From contig NZ_KI421511.1 of assembly GCF_000473265.1 (NCBI RefSeq), positions 1,353,731-1,417,730 on the forward strand: a DNA stretch of 64,000 nt, given 5' to 3'. The position numbers were made by a program, and so were the translations under genes. Origin of the DNA: Amycolatopsis thermoflava N1165 (GTDB lineage Bacteria; Actinomycetota; Actinomycetes; Mycobacteriales; Pseudonocardiaceae). The notes under the pieces are model-generated. The model was not told where the DNA came from. It made no database searches and saw only the letters and a list, made by a program, of their open reading frames with translations. Positions 1 to 8,438 of the stretch are shown here, piece after piece. How positions within the stretch are numbered: the stretch's first letter is position 1; each line of letters starts with the position of its first letter.

Positions 1-515
1 AAGGCGCCCATCGCGACCAGCCGGGCCAGGTGCGGGGTGACCAGGGCGAGCGGGGAGTCGAAGTTGGCGCCGATGAACCGGTCGAACTCGGTCCGGTACA
101 GCCGGGTGAGCCACTCGCGCAGCCGGCGGTAGCCGTCCGCTTCGGAGGGTCCGGCGAACGCGCGCACCGCCTCGGTCATCGCCTCGGGGTCGCTGTGCAC
201 GTCGAGGCTGCTGCCGTCGGCGAAGCGGGCGCGGTAGGCGGGGGTGACCGGGACGAGGTCGAGCCGGTTCGCCAGGCTGTCGCCGACCGCGGCGAGGGTC
301 TCGTCGACCAGATCGGGCATGGTCAGCACGGTGGGCCCGGTGTCCACGCGGTAGCCGTCCAGGTCCAGGCGCCCGGCCCGGCCGCCGGGCACCGGGTCGC
401 GCTCGACGACGGTCACCTGCCGTCCCCGCCCGGCCAGGTGCAGCGCCGCCGCCAGCCCGGACAGCCCCGCCCCCACCACGACGATCCGGTCCGCCGGGCC
501 CGTCACGGTCCGCAT
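1..515 (-). CDS. crtI: Phytoene desaturase-like FAD oxidoreductase (N-terminal part, cut by window edge)
   Basis: The gene reads leftward from an ATG at 513-515 and runs off the left edge, so only the first 171 residues are seen. It opens with a dinucleotide-binding fold (VVVGAGLSGLAAALHL, about residues 12-27), followed by the segment DTGPTVLTMPD that CrtI-type carotenoid desaturases carry after the FAD-binding part. Members desaturate phytoene with bound FAD at the membrane. The stretch after about residue 75 (polar, with YRRLREW) also fits CrtI. A related flavin amine oxidase cannot be excluded without the C-terminus. A purine-rich GAGGGGTGG lies upstream of the ATG. Carotenoid partner genes would be expected to the left of the window. 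Confidence 0.72.
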   Translation of the reverse strand, partial: MRTVTGPADRIVVVGAGLSGLAAALHLAGRGRQVTVVERDPVPGGRAGRLDLDGYRVDTGPTVLTMPDLVDETLAAVGDSLANRLDLVPVTPAYRARFADGSSLDVHSDPEAMTEAVRAFAGPSEADGYRRLREWLTRLYRTEFDRFIGANFDSPLALVTPHLARLVAMGA

Positions 516-653
516 CCAGCCACCCCTCACTCGACAACCCGGACAGGTAAAACGTTGCACGAGCGTTGCGCCGTTGTCCACTCGGTGAGCCTGCCGCCCT
601 GCGGACTAGCGTAGGTGACGGACGCCGGGCCGACCGAGCACGAGGAGGACGTG

Positions 654-1556
654 GTGGGAGACCTGCTGGGCCGCGGGCCCGCGCCGAGGAAGCGGTTGCG
701 GGAGCTGCTGGCGGCGCCGGGGCCGCTGGTGGCGCCCGGCGCCTACGACGCGCTCACGGCGCGGCTGGTCGAGCAGGCCGGGTTCGACGTGGTCTACATG
801 ACCGGGTTCGGCACCACCGCCTCGCTGATCGGGCGGCCCGACGTCGGCCTGCTGACCGGCACGGAGATGATCGACAACGCGCGGCGCATCGTGTCGGCCG
901 TCGACGTGCCGGTGATCGCCGACGCCGACACCGGATACGGCAACGCCCTCAACGTGGTCCGCACCGTACAGGCCTACGAGCAGGCCGGGGTGGCGGGCAT
1001 CCACCTGGAGGACCAGGTCAGCCCGAAGAAGTGCGGGCACCTGAGCGGCAAGGCGGTCATCCCGCGCGAGGAGATGGCCGGCAAGCTCCAGGCGGCCGCC
1101 GCGGCTCGCCGGGATCCGGACTTCGTGCTGATCGCGCGCACCGACGCCGCCGCCGTGCACGGGCTCGCCGACGCGGTCGACCGCGCCCGCGCCTACGCCG
1201 AAGCCGGCGCCGACCTGCTCTTCGTGGAGGCCCCGACCAGCGAGGAGGACATCGCCACCGTCGCGCGGGAGCTGTCCGGGGTCGCCCCGCTGGTGTTCAA
1301 CTGGGCCGAGGGCGGCCGCACCCCGCCGCTGTCCCTGGAGCGGATCCGCGAGCTGGGCTTCTCGCTCGTGCTCTACCCGATCGGCACGCTGCTCGCCGCG
1401 ACCGCGGGCGTCCGCGCCCTGCTGGACGCCGTGCGCCGGGACGGGACGCCCGCGGCCGCGCTGCCCGGACTGCCGTCGTTCGGCGAGTTCACCGACCTCA
1501 TCGGGCTGCCCGAGGTGTCCGATCTGGAGGCGCGGTTCGCCGGGGAGTCCGGTTAG
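654..1556 (+). CDS. Isocitrate lyase/PEP mutase family C-C lyase
   Basis: A 300-residue TIM-barrel enzyme of the PEP mutase/isocitrate lyase superfamily, which cleaves or forms C-C or P-C bonds in 2-oxoacid-like substrates with Mg2+. Visible family features are PGAYDALTARL near the N-terminus, TGFGTTAS, the metal-binding DADTGYGN, HLEDQ, and the loop KKCGH holding the catalytic Cys. KKCGH is the form seen in methylisocitrate/dimethylmalate-lyase and oxaloacetate-decarboxylase-like members. I chose GTG 654 because GGAGG at 644-648 lies five bases upstream. An in-frame GTG at 615 lies only two bases after a TAGCGT -10-like box and has no ribosome site. Its stop shares bases with the stop of the convergent GH43 gene (TTAG at 1553-1556). 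The exact substrate is not decidable from sequence. Confidence 0.82.
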   Translation: MGDLLGRGPAPRKRLRELLAAPGPLVAPGAYDALTARLVEQAGFDVVYMTGFGTTASLIGRPDVGLLTGTEMIDNARRIVSAVDVPVIADADTGYGNALNVVRTVQAYEQAGVAGIHLEDQVSPKKCGHLSGKAVIPREEMAGKLQAAAAARRDPDFVLIARTDAAAVHGLADAVDRARAYAEAGADLLFVEAPTSEEDIATVARELSGVAPLVFNWAEGGRTPPLSLERIRELGFSLVLYPIGTLLAATAGVRALLDAVRRDGTPAAALPGLPSFGEFTDLIGLPEVSDLEARFAGESG

Positions 1557-2557
1557 GACACCTGCGGCACGCCCTTGACGAACTCCAGGTTCATGCCGAA
1601 CAGGCCGCGTGCGGCACGCTGGCCGCCCAGCCAGCCGTGGAAGTAGATCCGCCCGCCGACGACGTCCGCCCCGCCCGGTCCTTCCGCGGCGTGGCCGATC
1701 GAGTCCGTGGTCAGCAGCGGCTGGTCGGCCTTGGTGTAGGGGCCGGTCAGCGACGACGCCGTGGCGTAGCGGGTCTGGTAGCCGGCGTTGCGGTAGTCGT
1801 CGGCGGAGTAGAACAGCACGTACTGGCCGCCGCGCTGGGTGATCACCGGCGCTTCGACGATGCCCTTCTCCTCGGGACGGTCCGCGCGCAGGATCTCGGT
1901 GCGCGGGCCGGCGGGCGCGGTGCCGTCCTGGGTCATCTTCTGCACGAAGATCGCCGCCGCGCCGCCGCCGGGGTGCTCGCCCTTGTAGAGCAGGTAGCGG
2001 GTGCCGTCACGGGTCTGGAAGGTCTGCGGGTCGATGTCGCCCTTGTCGCCTGGGTCGCAGATCAGCGGCGCGTCCCCGGCCGGCTGGTAGGGGCCTGCCA
2101 CGGAGTTCGCGACGGCGGTGCCGATGCAGCGGTGCCGGTCCGTTTTGGACACCGCCGCGTAGTACATGAGGAAGGTGCCGTCCGCGCGGCGGGTCACGTC
2201 GGGCGCCCAGTAGCCACCCTTGGGGTCCACCCAGGACGGATCGGCGGTCAGCGCGTCGCCGGTGACCCGCCACGGCCCGTCCGCGTCCTTGGCGACGGCG
2301 ACGGGGATCCGGCCGGACGGGGCGCTGGTGGCGAACGCGTGGTAGTCGGTGCCGATCTTGAGCACGTCGGGGTCCGGGAAGTCCGCGTCGAGCAGCACCC
2401 GCGGGGCGGGCGCGGCCTGCGCCACGGCACCCGGGAGCAGCGCCGAGGAGAGCAGGATTCCCAGGCAGGTCAACGCTCTCACGGTCCTGGGTCGCCGGCG
2501 CGGGCGGGTCGGTCGGTCGGGTTCGCGGGCCTTGGTGATCTTGCCTGCCGTGTCCAC
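1553..2557 (-). CDS. Secreted glycoside hydrolase family 43-like protein
   Basis: A five-bladed beta-propeller glycosidase, probably acting outside the cell on arabinan/xylan-type side chains. The N-terminus is an Arg-rich n-region followed by a hydrophobic stretch ending AVAQAAPA, typical of a signal peptide. The three expected GH43 acidic residues are visible: base Asp in FPDPDV, Asp in YWAPDVT, and acid Glu in IVEAPVI. The DPQTF and YLLYKG segments also fit GH43. GTG 2557 gives 334 residues; a GTG at 2482 would give a more compact signal peptide but has a poorly spaced ribosome site. There is no sugar-transport neighbour, so substrate use is unclear. Convergent with the upstream lyase gene, sharing stop-codon bases. 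Confidence 0.85.
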   Translation of the reverse strand: MDTAGKITKAREPDRPTRPRRRPRTVRALTCLGILLSSALLPGAVAQAAPAPRVLLDADFPDPDVLKIGTDYHAFATSAPSGRIPVAVAKDADGPWRVTGDALTADPSWVDPKGGYWAPDVTRRADGTFLMYYAAVSKTDRHRCIGTAVANSVAGPYQPAGDAPLICDPGDKGDIDPQTFQTRDGTRYLLYKGEHPGGGAAAIFVQKMTQDGTAPAGPRTEILRADRPEEKGIVEAPVITQRGGQYVLFYSADDYRNAGYQTRYATASSLTGPYTKADQPLLTTDSIGHAAEGPGGADVVGGRIYFHGWLGGQRAARGLFGMNLEFVKGVPQVS

Positions 2558-2717
2558 GGCGCAGGAGTTACCCGGGTGGCGGAGGGACTAATCTCCTCCC
2601 TTCGGGCCGCCGGTCGTGCCCGCTGCGGTGACGACGGGGGAGCCGCGGGGCACTGGTCCGGTGATCCACCCGCCTCCGACGGAGGAGCCGCCGGTGCGGA
2701 CGGTCACCGGACGTGGG

Positions 2718-3260
2718 TCAGGACCCCGCGGCCGCGGGCACGGCTTCGAGCAGGTACCAGCGCCAGAACTCGCGCCGGGCGGCGGGGTCGCTGCCGTCCA
2801 GCCACGTAGGACCGTTCGCCGCCGCGTTGGCCGCGTAGAAGCAGGGCGACCAGTCGTCGGGGTCGAGGTCCATCTCGCCGTCGACGTCGCCGGGTTCCTC
2901 GGGTCTGCCGAACACCAGGTTGCGCGCCACGGCCCAGTACGCGAGCCCGGCGGACACCGCGGTGCCGCCGCGCAGCGAAAGGTTGTCCAGATGCGTGTGC
3001 GCGTCCCGGACGGCCTGCTTCAGGCCCGCGGCGGCGGGGCCGGCCTGCGCGGCGGCGAGCAGGCGCATCGGCTCGTCGTCGCCGGGGAAGGCGGCGTCCC
3101 AGACCGGCCGGACCCGTTGCGCGCACAGCAGTTCCAGCCTGGACAGCGCGTCGTCGCCCAGTTCGGCGTGGATGGCGCGCCGGTCGGCGTAGGGCAGTGC
3201 GCCGTCGGGCGGCAGCGTGCCGGCGAGCCGGGCCAGGGTGTCAGTGTCGAGGTGTGGCAC
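2718..3260 (-). CDS. Probable immunity protein of the RHS toxin
   Basis: An acidic, mostly helical 180-residue cytoplasmic protein with no signal peptide. Its ATG lies inside the end of the RHS toxin gene and the two overlap by 20 bases (3241-3260), which implies translational coupling. The position directly after the variable toxin tip is where polymorphic-toxin systems keep the cognate immunity gene. Visible landmarks are an Ala-rich helix, DLDPDDWSPCFYAANAAA near residue 140, and a C-terminal REFWRWYL. The all-alpha composition recalls Imm5-like families, but I cannot assign a named family. The function is inferred from position and overlap rather than from a recognised motif. Confidence 0.7.
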   Translation of the reverse strand: MPHLDTDTLARLAGTLPPDGALPYADRRAIHAELGDDALSRLELLCAQRVRPVWDAAFPGDDEPMRLLAAAQAGPAAAGLKQAVRDAHTHLDNLSLRGGTAVSAGLAYWAVARNLVFGRPEEPGDVDGEMDLDPDDWSPCFYAANAAANGPTWLDGSDPAARREFWRWYLLEAVPAAAGS

Positions 3261-6200
3261 TCATCGTCCCGTTGGTGTGGAAGGTGAAATCGTGGTGCGG
3301 GTCGGAGACATGCTGGGGGATCCCGCGGTGCTGCGCAAGGGCGAGGAAGAACCCCTGGCAGTCGTCGCACATCGTGGACGACACGCGGATCGGCGCGTCC
3401 GGGTCGAGGTAGGCGGCCTGGCGCTCGGCGTGCATCGCGAAGTAGCGCCCGAACACGCCCAGGTCCCGGCCGTTCGGCTCGGCGACCAGCGGGTGGCCGA
3501 TCTGCTGGTGGAACTGCCGCATGTCGTTGAAGGAGGGGCGGGTGAAGTGCGGCTCGTGCCTGCCCCAGCCGCTGAGGGTGTTGACGCGGTCGGTGAAGGC
3601 GATGGTCTTGTGCGAGTCGTCGTACCCGTGCAGCCCGAGCGGGTCCAGCCAGGTCAGCGGGTTGCGGACATAGGAGTGGATGCCGAGGCCGCCGAGCAGG
3701 TGCAGCGGATCTGGGCTGTGGTAGCGGCCGGTGAGCGGGTCGTAGTAGCGGTGCAGGTTGTAGTGCAGGCCGGTTTCCTGATCGTGGTACTGCCCGGGGA
3801 ACCGCAGTGGCGTGGCCGCCCCGTCATCGCCTGCGGCGCCCCACAACGCGGTCGTGGCGCGCCACGCGACCGTCCCGTCCGGGTCGACCAGCTCGGTCGG
3901 CGTGCCGACCAGATCGGTGACGATGGCGTAGAAGCGGCTGTCCACCCACTCCTGGGGCGCGTGCGCGGCGGAGGTCCGCTCCACCTGGGTCAGCGGGCGC
4001 CAGCTCTCCGGGTGCCAGTCCCACGTCGTCGCCCTGGCGCCGCCGTCGCCGGAGGTGACCTGCTCGGCCAGGCGCGTGCCGTCCCAGCTGAACACGGTGC
4101 GCTCGACCACGGCTTCGCCGTCGGCGGCCAGGCGCTCCTTGGCGACCCGCCGCCCGAAGGCGTCGTAGGAGTAGCGCCACCGGACGCCGTCCGGGGTGAC
4201 GACCGCGGCGAGCCTGCTTTCGGCGTCCCACTCGTAGCGCCACGTCCGGTCCCGCCCGGACAGCGAGCGGCGCCTGCGCAGCACGACGCGTCCCTCGGCG
4301 TCGTGGACCAGGTGCAGGCCGCCGGCCCGGTCCAGCCGGGTGCCACGGTAGGCGCGCGGCCCGTCCTCGCCCGCCCCGGCGGACGTGGCGAAGGTGATGT
4401 TGCCCGCGGGGTCGTAGGAGTAGCGCTCCGTCCCGGCCGGGGCCCGCACCTCGGTGACCCGGCCCAGCACGTCCAGCGAGTACTGGCGTGGCCCGGCCAG
4501 CTGGTCGACGATCGCGGTGATGCCGCCGTCGGCGCGGTAGGTGTAGGCGCGCCGCTGCGTGACCCGCGGCCCCCGGCCTCCGCCGGTGGCGGTGACCACC
4601 TGCGTGTGCGGGCGGTGGCCGGCGGTCCAGGTCTGGCTGAGCGCCGCCGCGCCGAACCGCCGCTCGGTCTCCCGCCCCGCCGCGTCGTGGGCGAACGTGA
4701 TCGCCCGGCCCGCGGTCTCCAGCGCGCGGGGGCGGCCGGCCGGGTCGTAGCTCCAGGCGGTCCGCCCGCCGGACGGGGTCGTGCGGAGCACCCGCCTGCC
4801 CAGCGCGTCGTAGGCCGAGGACACGACCCGCCCGTCGCACGTCTCCGCGAGCACCCGTCCCGCCGCGTCGTAGGAGACGGTCACCTCGGCCGCGGAGTTC
4901 ACGGCCCGCACGATGCGCCCGGCCGGGTCGTGCTCGAAGGTCGTGACCTCCCCGCCGGCAACCTGTTCGACGACCGCGCCCCTGGCGTCGTAGGTGTAGC
5001 GGATCGCCTCGCCCGCCGCGTTGACCCGTTCCACCACGCGCCCGGCGGCGTCGTGCCGGTAGGTCAGGACCCGGCCGTTGAAGTCGGTCTCCCGGACCAG
5101 GTTGCCCGCCGCGTCGTACTCGTAGCGCCATTCGAGGCCCTGCTGGTTCACGACCGCGACGGGGCGCAGCTCGGTGTCGTAGCGGATCTCCACGCGTGCG
5201 CCGTCCGCGGTCGTTTCGGCCGACTTCAGGTCGAAGTGCGTGTGCTCGATCCGCGTCACCGCGCCGGTGAGGTCGATGTGCTCGACCGTGTCGCCCTCGC
5301 CGTCGTAGCTCATCCGCTCGGTCGACCCGTCGGGCAGGGTCCGCCACGCTGGCCGGCCTTCGACGGTCCAGCCGAACCGCGTCACCCCGCCCAGCGGGTC
5401 GGTGGTGCTGACGACCCGGCCGAACCCGTCGTAGGTGTGCCGGGTCGTGGCGCCCACCTCGTCGGTGACGGTGACCGGGAGGCCGGCCGCGTTGGTCTCG
5501 AACCGCTTGGTGTGCCCCAGCGCGTCGGTGACGGCGAGCAGGTGGCCGCGGCTGTCGTGCGTGTAGGTGGTGGTGGCGCCGGTGGGGTTCGTGCTGGTGC
5601 GGGGGTTGCCCCGCTCGTCGTAGGTCCAGCGCCAGACCGCGCCGGCGGCGTCGGTGACGGCCACCGGCTGGTGCAGCGCGTTGTACTCGGCGCGCAGGCG
5701 GCCTCCGCCGGGCTGGACCACCTCGACCAGATCGCCGGCGTCGTCGGTGACGTACCGCGTGGTCGCGCCCGCCGGGTCGGTCTCGGCGAGCAGCCGCCCG
5801 CGGTCGTCCCACTCGCTGGTGGTGGTGCCGCCGAGGGGGTCGACGCGGCGGACGACCTGTCCGCGCTCGTCGTAGTGGAAGGTCGTCGTGTGGCCGAGCG
5901 AATTCGTGTGCCGGGTGACGCGGTGCGCGTTGTCGTAGGCGAAGGTGCTGTTCAGCATCCCGTCGGCCCCGGTGCCGCGCACGCAGCGGCCGGCGTCGTC
6001 GTAGGTGAACTCGTACCAGGTTCCCCGCCGGTCCTCCCAGCGGGTCATCCGGCTCTGCCGGTCGTAGGCGAAGCGCATGGCCAGCCCGGAGGAGTTGACC
6101 ACCGCGGACAGGTTGCCGTCCTCGTCGTGGTCGTAGCGCGTCACCGGGACGTCGGCGCCGCCCGCGCCGGCGCCGAGCATCGTGAGTGCGACGACCCGCC

Positions 6201-7671
6201 CGGAGTCGGTGGTGACACCGACCCGGTAGCCGCCGGAGTGCCGCAGCTCGACCGGGGCGCCCGTCTCGTCGTACCGGAACTCCACGGTGTTGCCGTTGCG
6301 GTCGGACATCCCGGTGACCGGCATGGTCCCCGGCGAGCGCGGGTCGACCACCGAGAAGCTGAGCACCCGGCCGGTTTCCGGGTCGGTGATCGTGTACCCG
6401 TCGCGCCGGCTGCCCGCCAGGACGTGCCGCGGCCCCGCCGAGGGCACCGTGGCGAGGCTGCCGTCGTCGGCCCGCGGGTACACGAGCAGCTTCCCGTCCG
6501 CGGCGGCGAACACCACCCCGGCGGCGTCGACCTCGATCCGCTGGTCCAGTGTGGACGCCCAGGACCGGCCGAACCACCGGCCCGAGCGGTGGTTCGACAG
6601 GTGGATGCGCTCCAGCCGCAGCGGGAACACCCCGGGGAGGTCGAGGTCGGTCTGGGTCAGCAGCACCTCGCCGCTGACCATGTCCACCGGGTCGCCCAGC
6701 GCGCGGCCGATCTTCTCCTTCGCGCTGACGGCCAGGTCGCGGATCTTGTTCCCGGCGTTGCTCACCGCCGTGCGCAGCGAACCCGGCGTGCCCGGTGTGT
6801 CGGGGCTCGCGGGGGTGTCCGGAGTGGACGGTGTGCCGTCCAGGTCCGGGGTGGAGGTCCCGTCCCCGCTCCGCGCGGCCGACGGGGTGGTCGGGCCGTC
6901 GCCGTGGCGCCCGAACTTCCGGCCCAGCGCCGAGAGCTTGTCGATGATCTCGCCCAGTTTGTCGATCACCCGGCGGATCCGCGGCGCCGCGTTCCCCACG
7001 GTCTTGACCAGTTTGCGGATCAGGTCGGCAATGCGGGTGATGGCGCTGCTGATCGCCGTGGTGGCCTGCGCGGCGATCAGCGGGGTCGCGAAGCCCAGGG
7101 TGCACGCGGCTTCCAGCGCCCACGTGATCAGCTTGCCGACCAGTTCCGCGACCAGGTCGCGCACGATCTCCCGCACCATGGCCACGACCTGGCCCATGAT
7201 CATGACGCCGGTGGAGATCCCGTCGGCCAGGGTGGCCGCGCCCGCGATCGCGTCGGTCTGGGCGGCGACGTTGGCGCGGTAGGCGTCGCCGCCCTCGCCC
7301 GTCCACCCGGCGGTGCCGGTGTTCGCCTCGGTGGTCAGGTCCTGCGCGATCGTGTTCACCTCGGTCGCGACGTTGGCCCAGGTGTCGGCGAAGGACTGGA
7401 TCACCGGCGGGTCGCCTGCCAGCCAGTCGAGGGCTTCCTTGAGCGGCCGGACGTGCTCGATCAGCCAGGACACGCCGTACTGCGCGAGGGTGCCGAGCGG
7501 GTCGATCACCATCGACAGCACTTCCAGGCCGACGCCGAGCGCGCCCAGCCCGCCCTCGACCCAGGACCCGTCCTTGATGCCGTTGGCCAGGTCGGTCGCG
7601 GACTCGGCGATGCCGATCCCCGTCACGCCCGTCGTCTGCGACTGGGCCTGCGCCACCAGTGGATTCGACAC
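3241..7671 (-). CDS. RHS/YD-repeat polymorphic toxin with deaminase-like C-terminal tip
   Basis: About 1,476 residues. The first ~230 are helical and carry a WxG-type element (GWTGEGGDAY, W near residue 123), as in substrates of ESX-like type VII secretion. A Pro/Thr/Ser-Asp-rich linker follows (about 260-300), then a DUF6531-like entry (DPVDMVSGEVLL, about 325). Roughly 1,000 residues of YD repeats come next (YDA/GRV motifs), then the RHS core closure GRYHSPDPLHLLGG and DPLGLHG (about 1,320-1,345). The last ~133 residues are the variable toxin: HAERQ near 1,411 and MCDDC near 1,432 fit the H-x-E and C-x-x-C zinc site of the nucleic-acid/nucleotide deaminase superfamily. GTG 7671 is preferred (GGGGGTGG upstream) over a TTG at 7707. 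The target (DNA, RNA or free nucleotide) is unknown. Confidence 0.88.
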   Translation of the reverse strand: MSNPLVAQAQSQTTGVTGIGIAESATDLANGIKDGSWVEGGLGALGVGLEVLSMVIDPLGTLAQYGVSWLIEHVRPLKEALDWLAGDPPVIQSFADTWANVATEVNTIAQDLTTEANTGTAGWTGEGGDAYRANVAAQTDAIAGAATLADGISTGVMIMGQVVAMVREIVRDLVAELVGKLITWALEAACTLGFATPLIAAQATTAISSAITRIADLIRKLVKTVGNAAPRIRRVIDKLGEIIDKLSALGRKFGRHGDGPTTPSAARSGDGTSTPDLDGTPSTPDTPASPDTPGTPGSLRTAVSNAGNKIRDLAVSAKEKIGRALGDPVDMVSGEVLLTQTDLDLPGVFPLRLERIHLSNHRSGRWFGRSWASTLDQRIEVDAAGVVFAAADGKLLVYPRADDGSLATVPSAGPRHVLAGSRRDGYTITDPETGRVLSFSVVDPRSPGTMPVTGMSDRNGNTVEFRYDETGAPVELRHSGGYRVGVTTDSGRVVALTMLGAGAGGADVPVTRYDHDEDGNLSAVVNSSGLAMRFAYDRQSRMTRWEDRRGTWYEFTYDDAGRCVRGTGADGMLNSTFAYDNAHRVTRHTNSLGHTTTFHYDERGQVVRRVDPLGGTTTSEWDDRGRLLAETDPAGATTRYVTDDAGDLVEVVQPGGGRLRAEYNALHQPVAVTDAAGAVWRWTYDERGNPRTSTNPTGATTTYTHDSRGHLLAVTDALGHTKRFETNAAGLPVTVTDEVGATTRHTYDGFGRVVSTTDPLGGVTRFGWTVEGRPAWRTLPDGSTERMSYDGEGDTVEHIDLTGAVTRIEHTHFDLKSAETTADGARVEIRYDTELRPVAVVNQQGLEWRYEYDAAGNLVRETDFNGRVLTYRHDAAGRVVERVNAAGEAIRYTYDARGAVVEQVAGGEVTTFEHDPAGRIVRAVNSAAEVTVSYDAAGRVLAETCDGRVVSSAYDALGRRVLRTTPSGGRTAWSYDPAGRPRALETAGRAITFAHDAAGRETERRFGAAALSQTWTAGHRPHTQVVTATGGGRGPRVTQRRAYTYRADGGITAIVDQLAGPRQYSLDVLGRVTEVRAPAGTERYSYDPAGNITFATSAGAGEDGPRAYRGTRLDRAGGLHLVHDAEGRVVLRRRRSLSGRDRTWRYEWDAESRLAAVVTPDGVRWRYSYDAFGRRVAKERLAADGEAVVERTVFSWDGTRLAEQVTSGDGGARATTWDWHPESWRPLTQVERTSAAHAPQEWVDSRFYAIVTDLVGTPTELVDPDGTVAWRATTALWGAAGDDGAATPLRFPGQYHDQETGLHYNLHRYYDPLTGRYHSPDPLHLLGGLGIHSYVRNPLTWLDPLGLHGYDDSHKTIAFTDRVNTLSGWGRHEPHFTRPSFNDMRQFHQQIGHPLVAEPNGRDLGVFGRYFAMHAERQAAYLDPDAPIRVSSTMCDDCQGFFLALAQHRGIPQHVSDPHHDFTFHTNGTMSATPRH

Positions 7672-7841
7672 GCGCCACCCCCATGACTCGTCCGGGGTAC
7701 GACGCAATCAGGGGGTGCACGGTTGCACAAGCCGCCGAATGATCTAAGGACCGAGCCGGATTCCGTTGGTATCCCACCGGACTGGCGGGGTGTGCGCCGC
7801 GGGCCTACGGTTGCTGTTCCGGCTGCGGAAAGGGGACCGTC

Positions 7842-8438
7842 ATGGCCGCGCACCAGCCCTACGGGGCGTTCCGGGTGACGCTCGGCGAGGGGACGGGCGG
7901 CGAACTGCGGCGGGTCACCGGGCGGTGGTGGATGGTCGCCCTGCTGGGAGTCGCCACCGCGGTGCTGGGCGTGCTGCTGCTGGTGAACCTGGCCGTCGCG
8001 GTGGGAACGCTCGCCGTGATCATCGCGATCGCCCTGCTGTTCGAGGGCTTCGACGAGATCCTCACCGCGGACCGGCACCGCACCCGGTGGCCGTCCTACC
8101 TGCTCGGGGTGGTGTGGATCGGGATCGGGGTGATCGCGCTCGCCTGGCCGGGCATCACCCTGCTCACGCTCGCCGTGGTGGTCGGCGTCGGGTTCGTCGT
8201 CGCGGGCGCCGGGCAGATCGCGGCGTCACTCGCCTGGCGGCGGCGCCTGCCGATGTGGGGCCTGTGGCTCGGCCTCGGCGTGGTGACGCTGCTGATCGGG
8301 GTGGTAGCTCTGGTGTGGCCCGACCTGACCATCCTCACGCTCGCGATCTGGCTCGGAATCGCCCTGGTACTGCGCGGCGCCGGCGCCCTCTGGTTCGCCC
8401 TCCAGCTGCGCCGCGCCCACCAGGCGATGGCGGCCTAG
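7842..8438 (+). CDS. HdeD-like (DUF308) membrane protein
   Basis: A 198-residue integral membrane protein with about six hydrophobic helices arranged as repeated two-helix units (WWMVALLGVATAVLGVLLL, then two related WxGxxxLxxxG units). This is the pattern of the HdeD/DUF308 family, whose E. coli member is linked to acid resistance; the mechanism is unknown. The ATG is preceded by GGGGA. It stands alone: the toxin gene upstream is divergent and the next gene is convergent, with stop codons interlocked in CTAG (8435-8438). The family call is good; a physiological role cannot be read from the sequence. Confidence 0.82.
   Translation: MAAHQPYGAFRVTLGEGTGGELRRVTGRWWMVALLGVATAVLGVLLLVNLAVAVGTLAVIIAIALLFEGFDEILTADRHRTRWPSYLLGVVWIGIGVIALAWPGITLLTLAVVVGVGFVVAGAGQIAASLAWRRRLPMWGLWLGLGVVTLLIGVVALVWPDLTILTLAIWLGIALVLRGAGALWFALQLRRAHQAMAA

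Noticed and set aside
6780..6880. Short direct repeats in the RHS gene near the linker, considered as a possible recombination or CRISPR-like array
   Set aside because: They are Thr/Pro/Ser/Asp codon repeats of a flexible linker, without regular spacer-repeat structure.
3217..7686. A 1,489-codon open frame antisense to the RHS toxin gene
   Set aside because: It is the mirror of a GC-rich coding strand, has low-complexity V/G/R/P-rich translation and no recognisable domain; the opposite strand has clear YD repeats.
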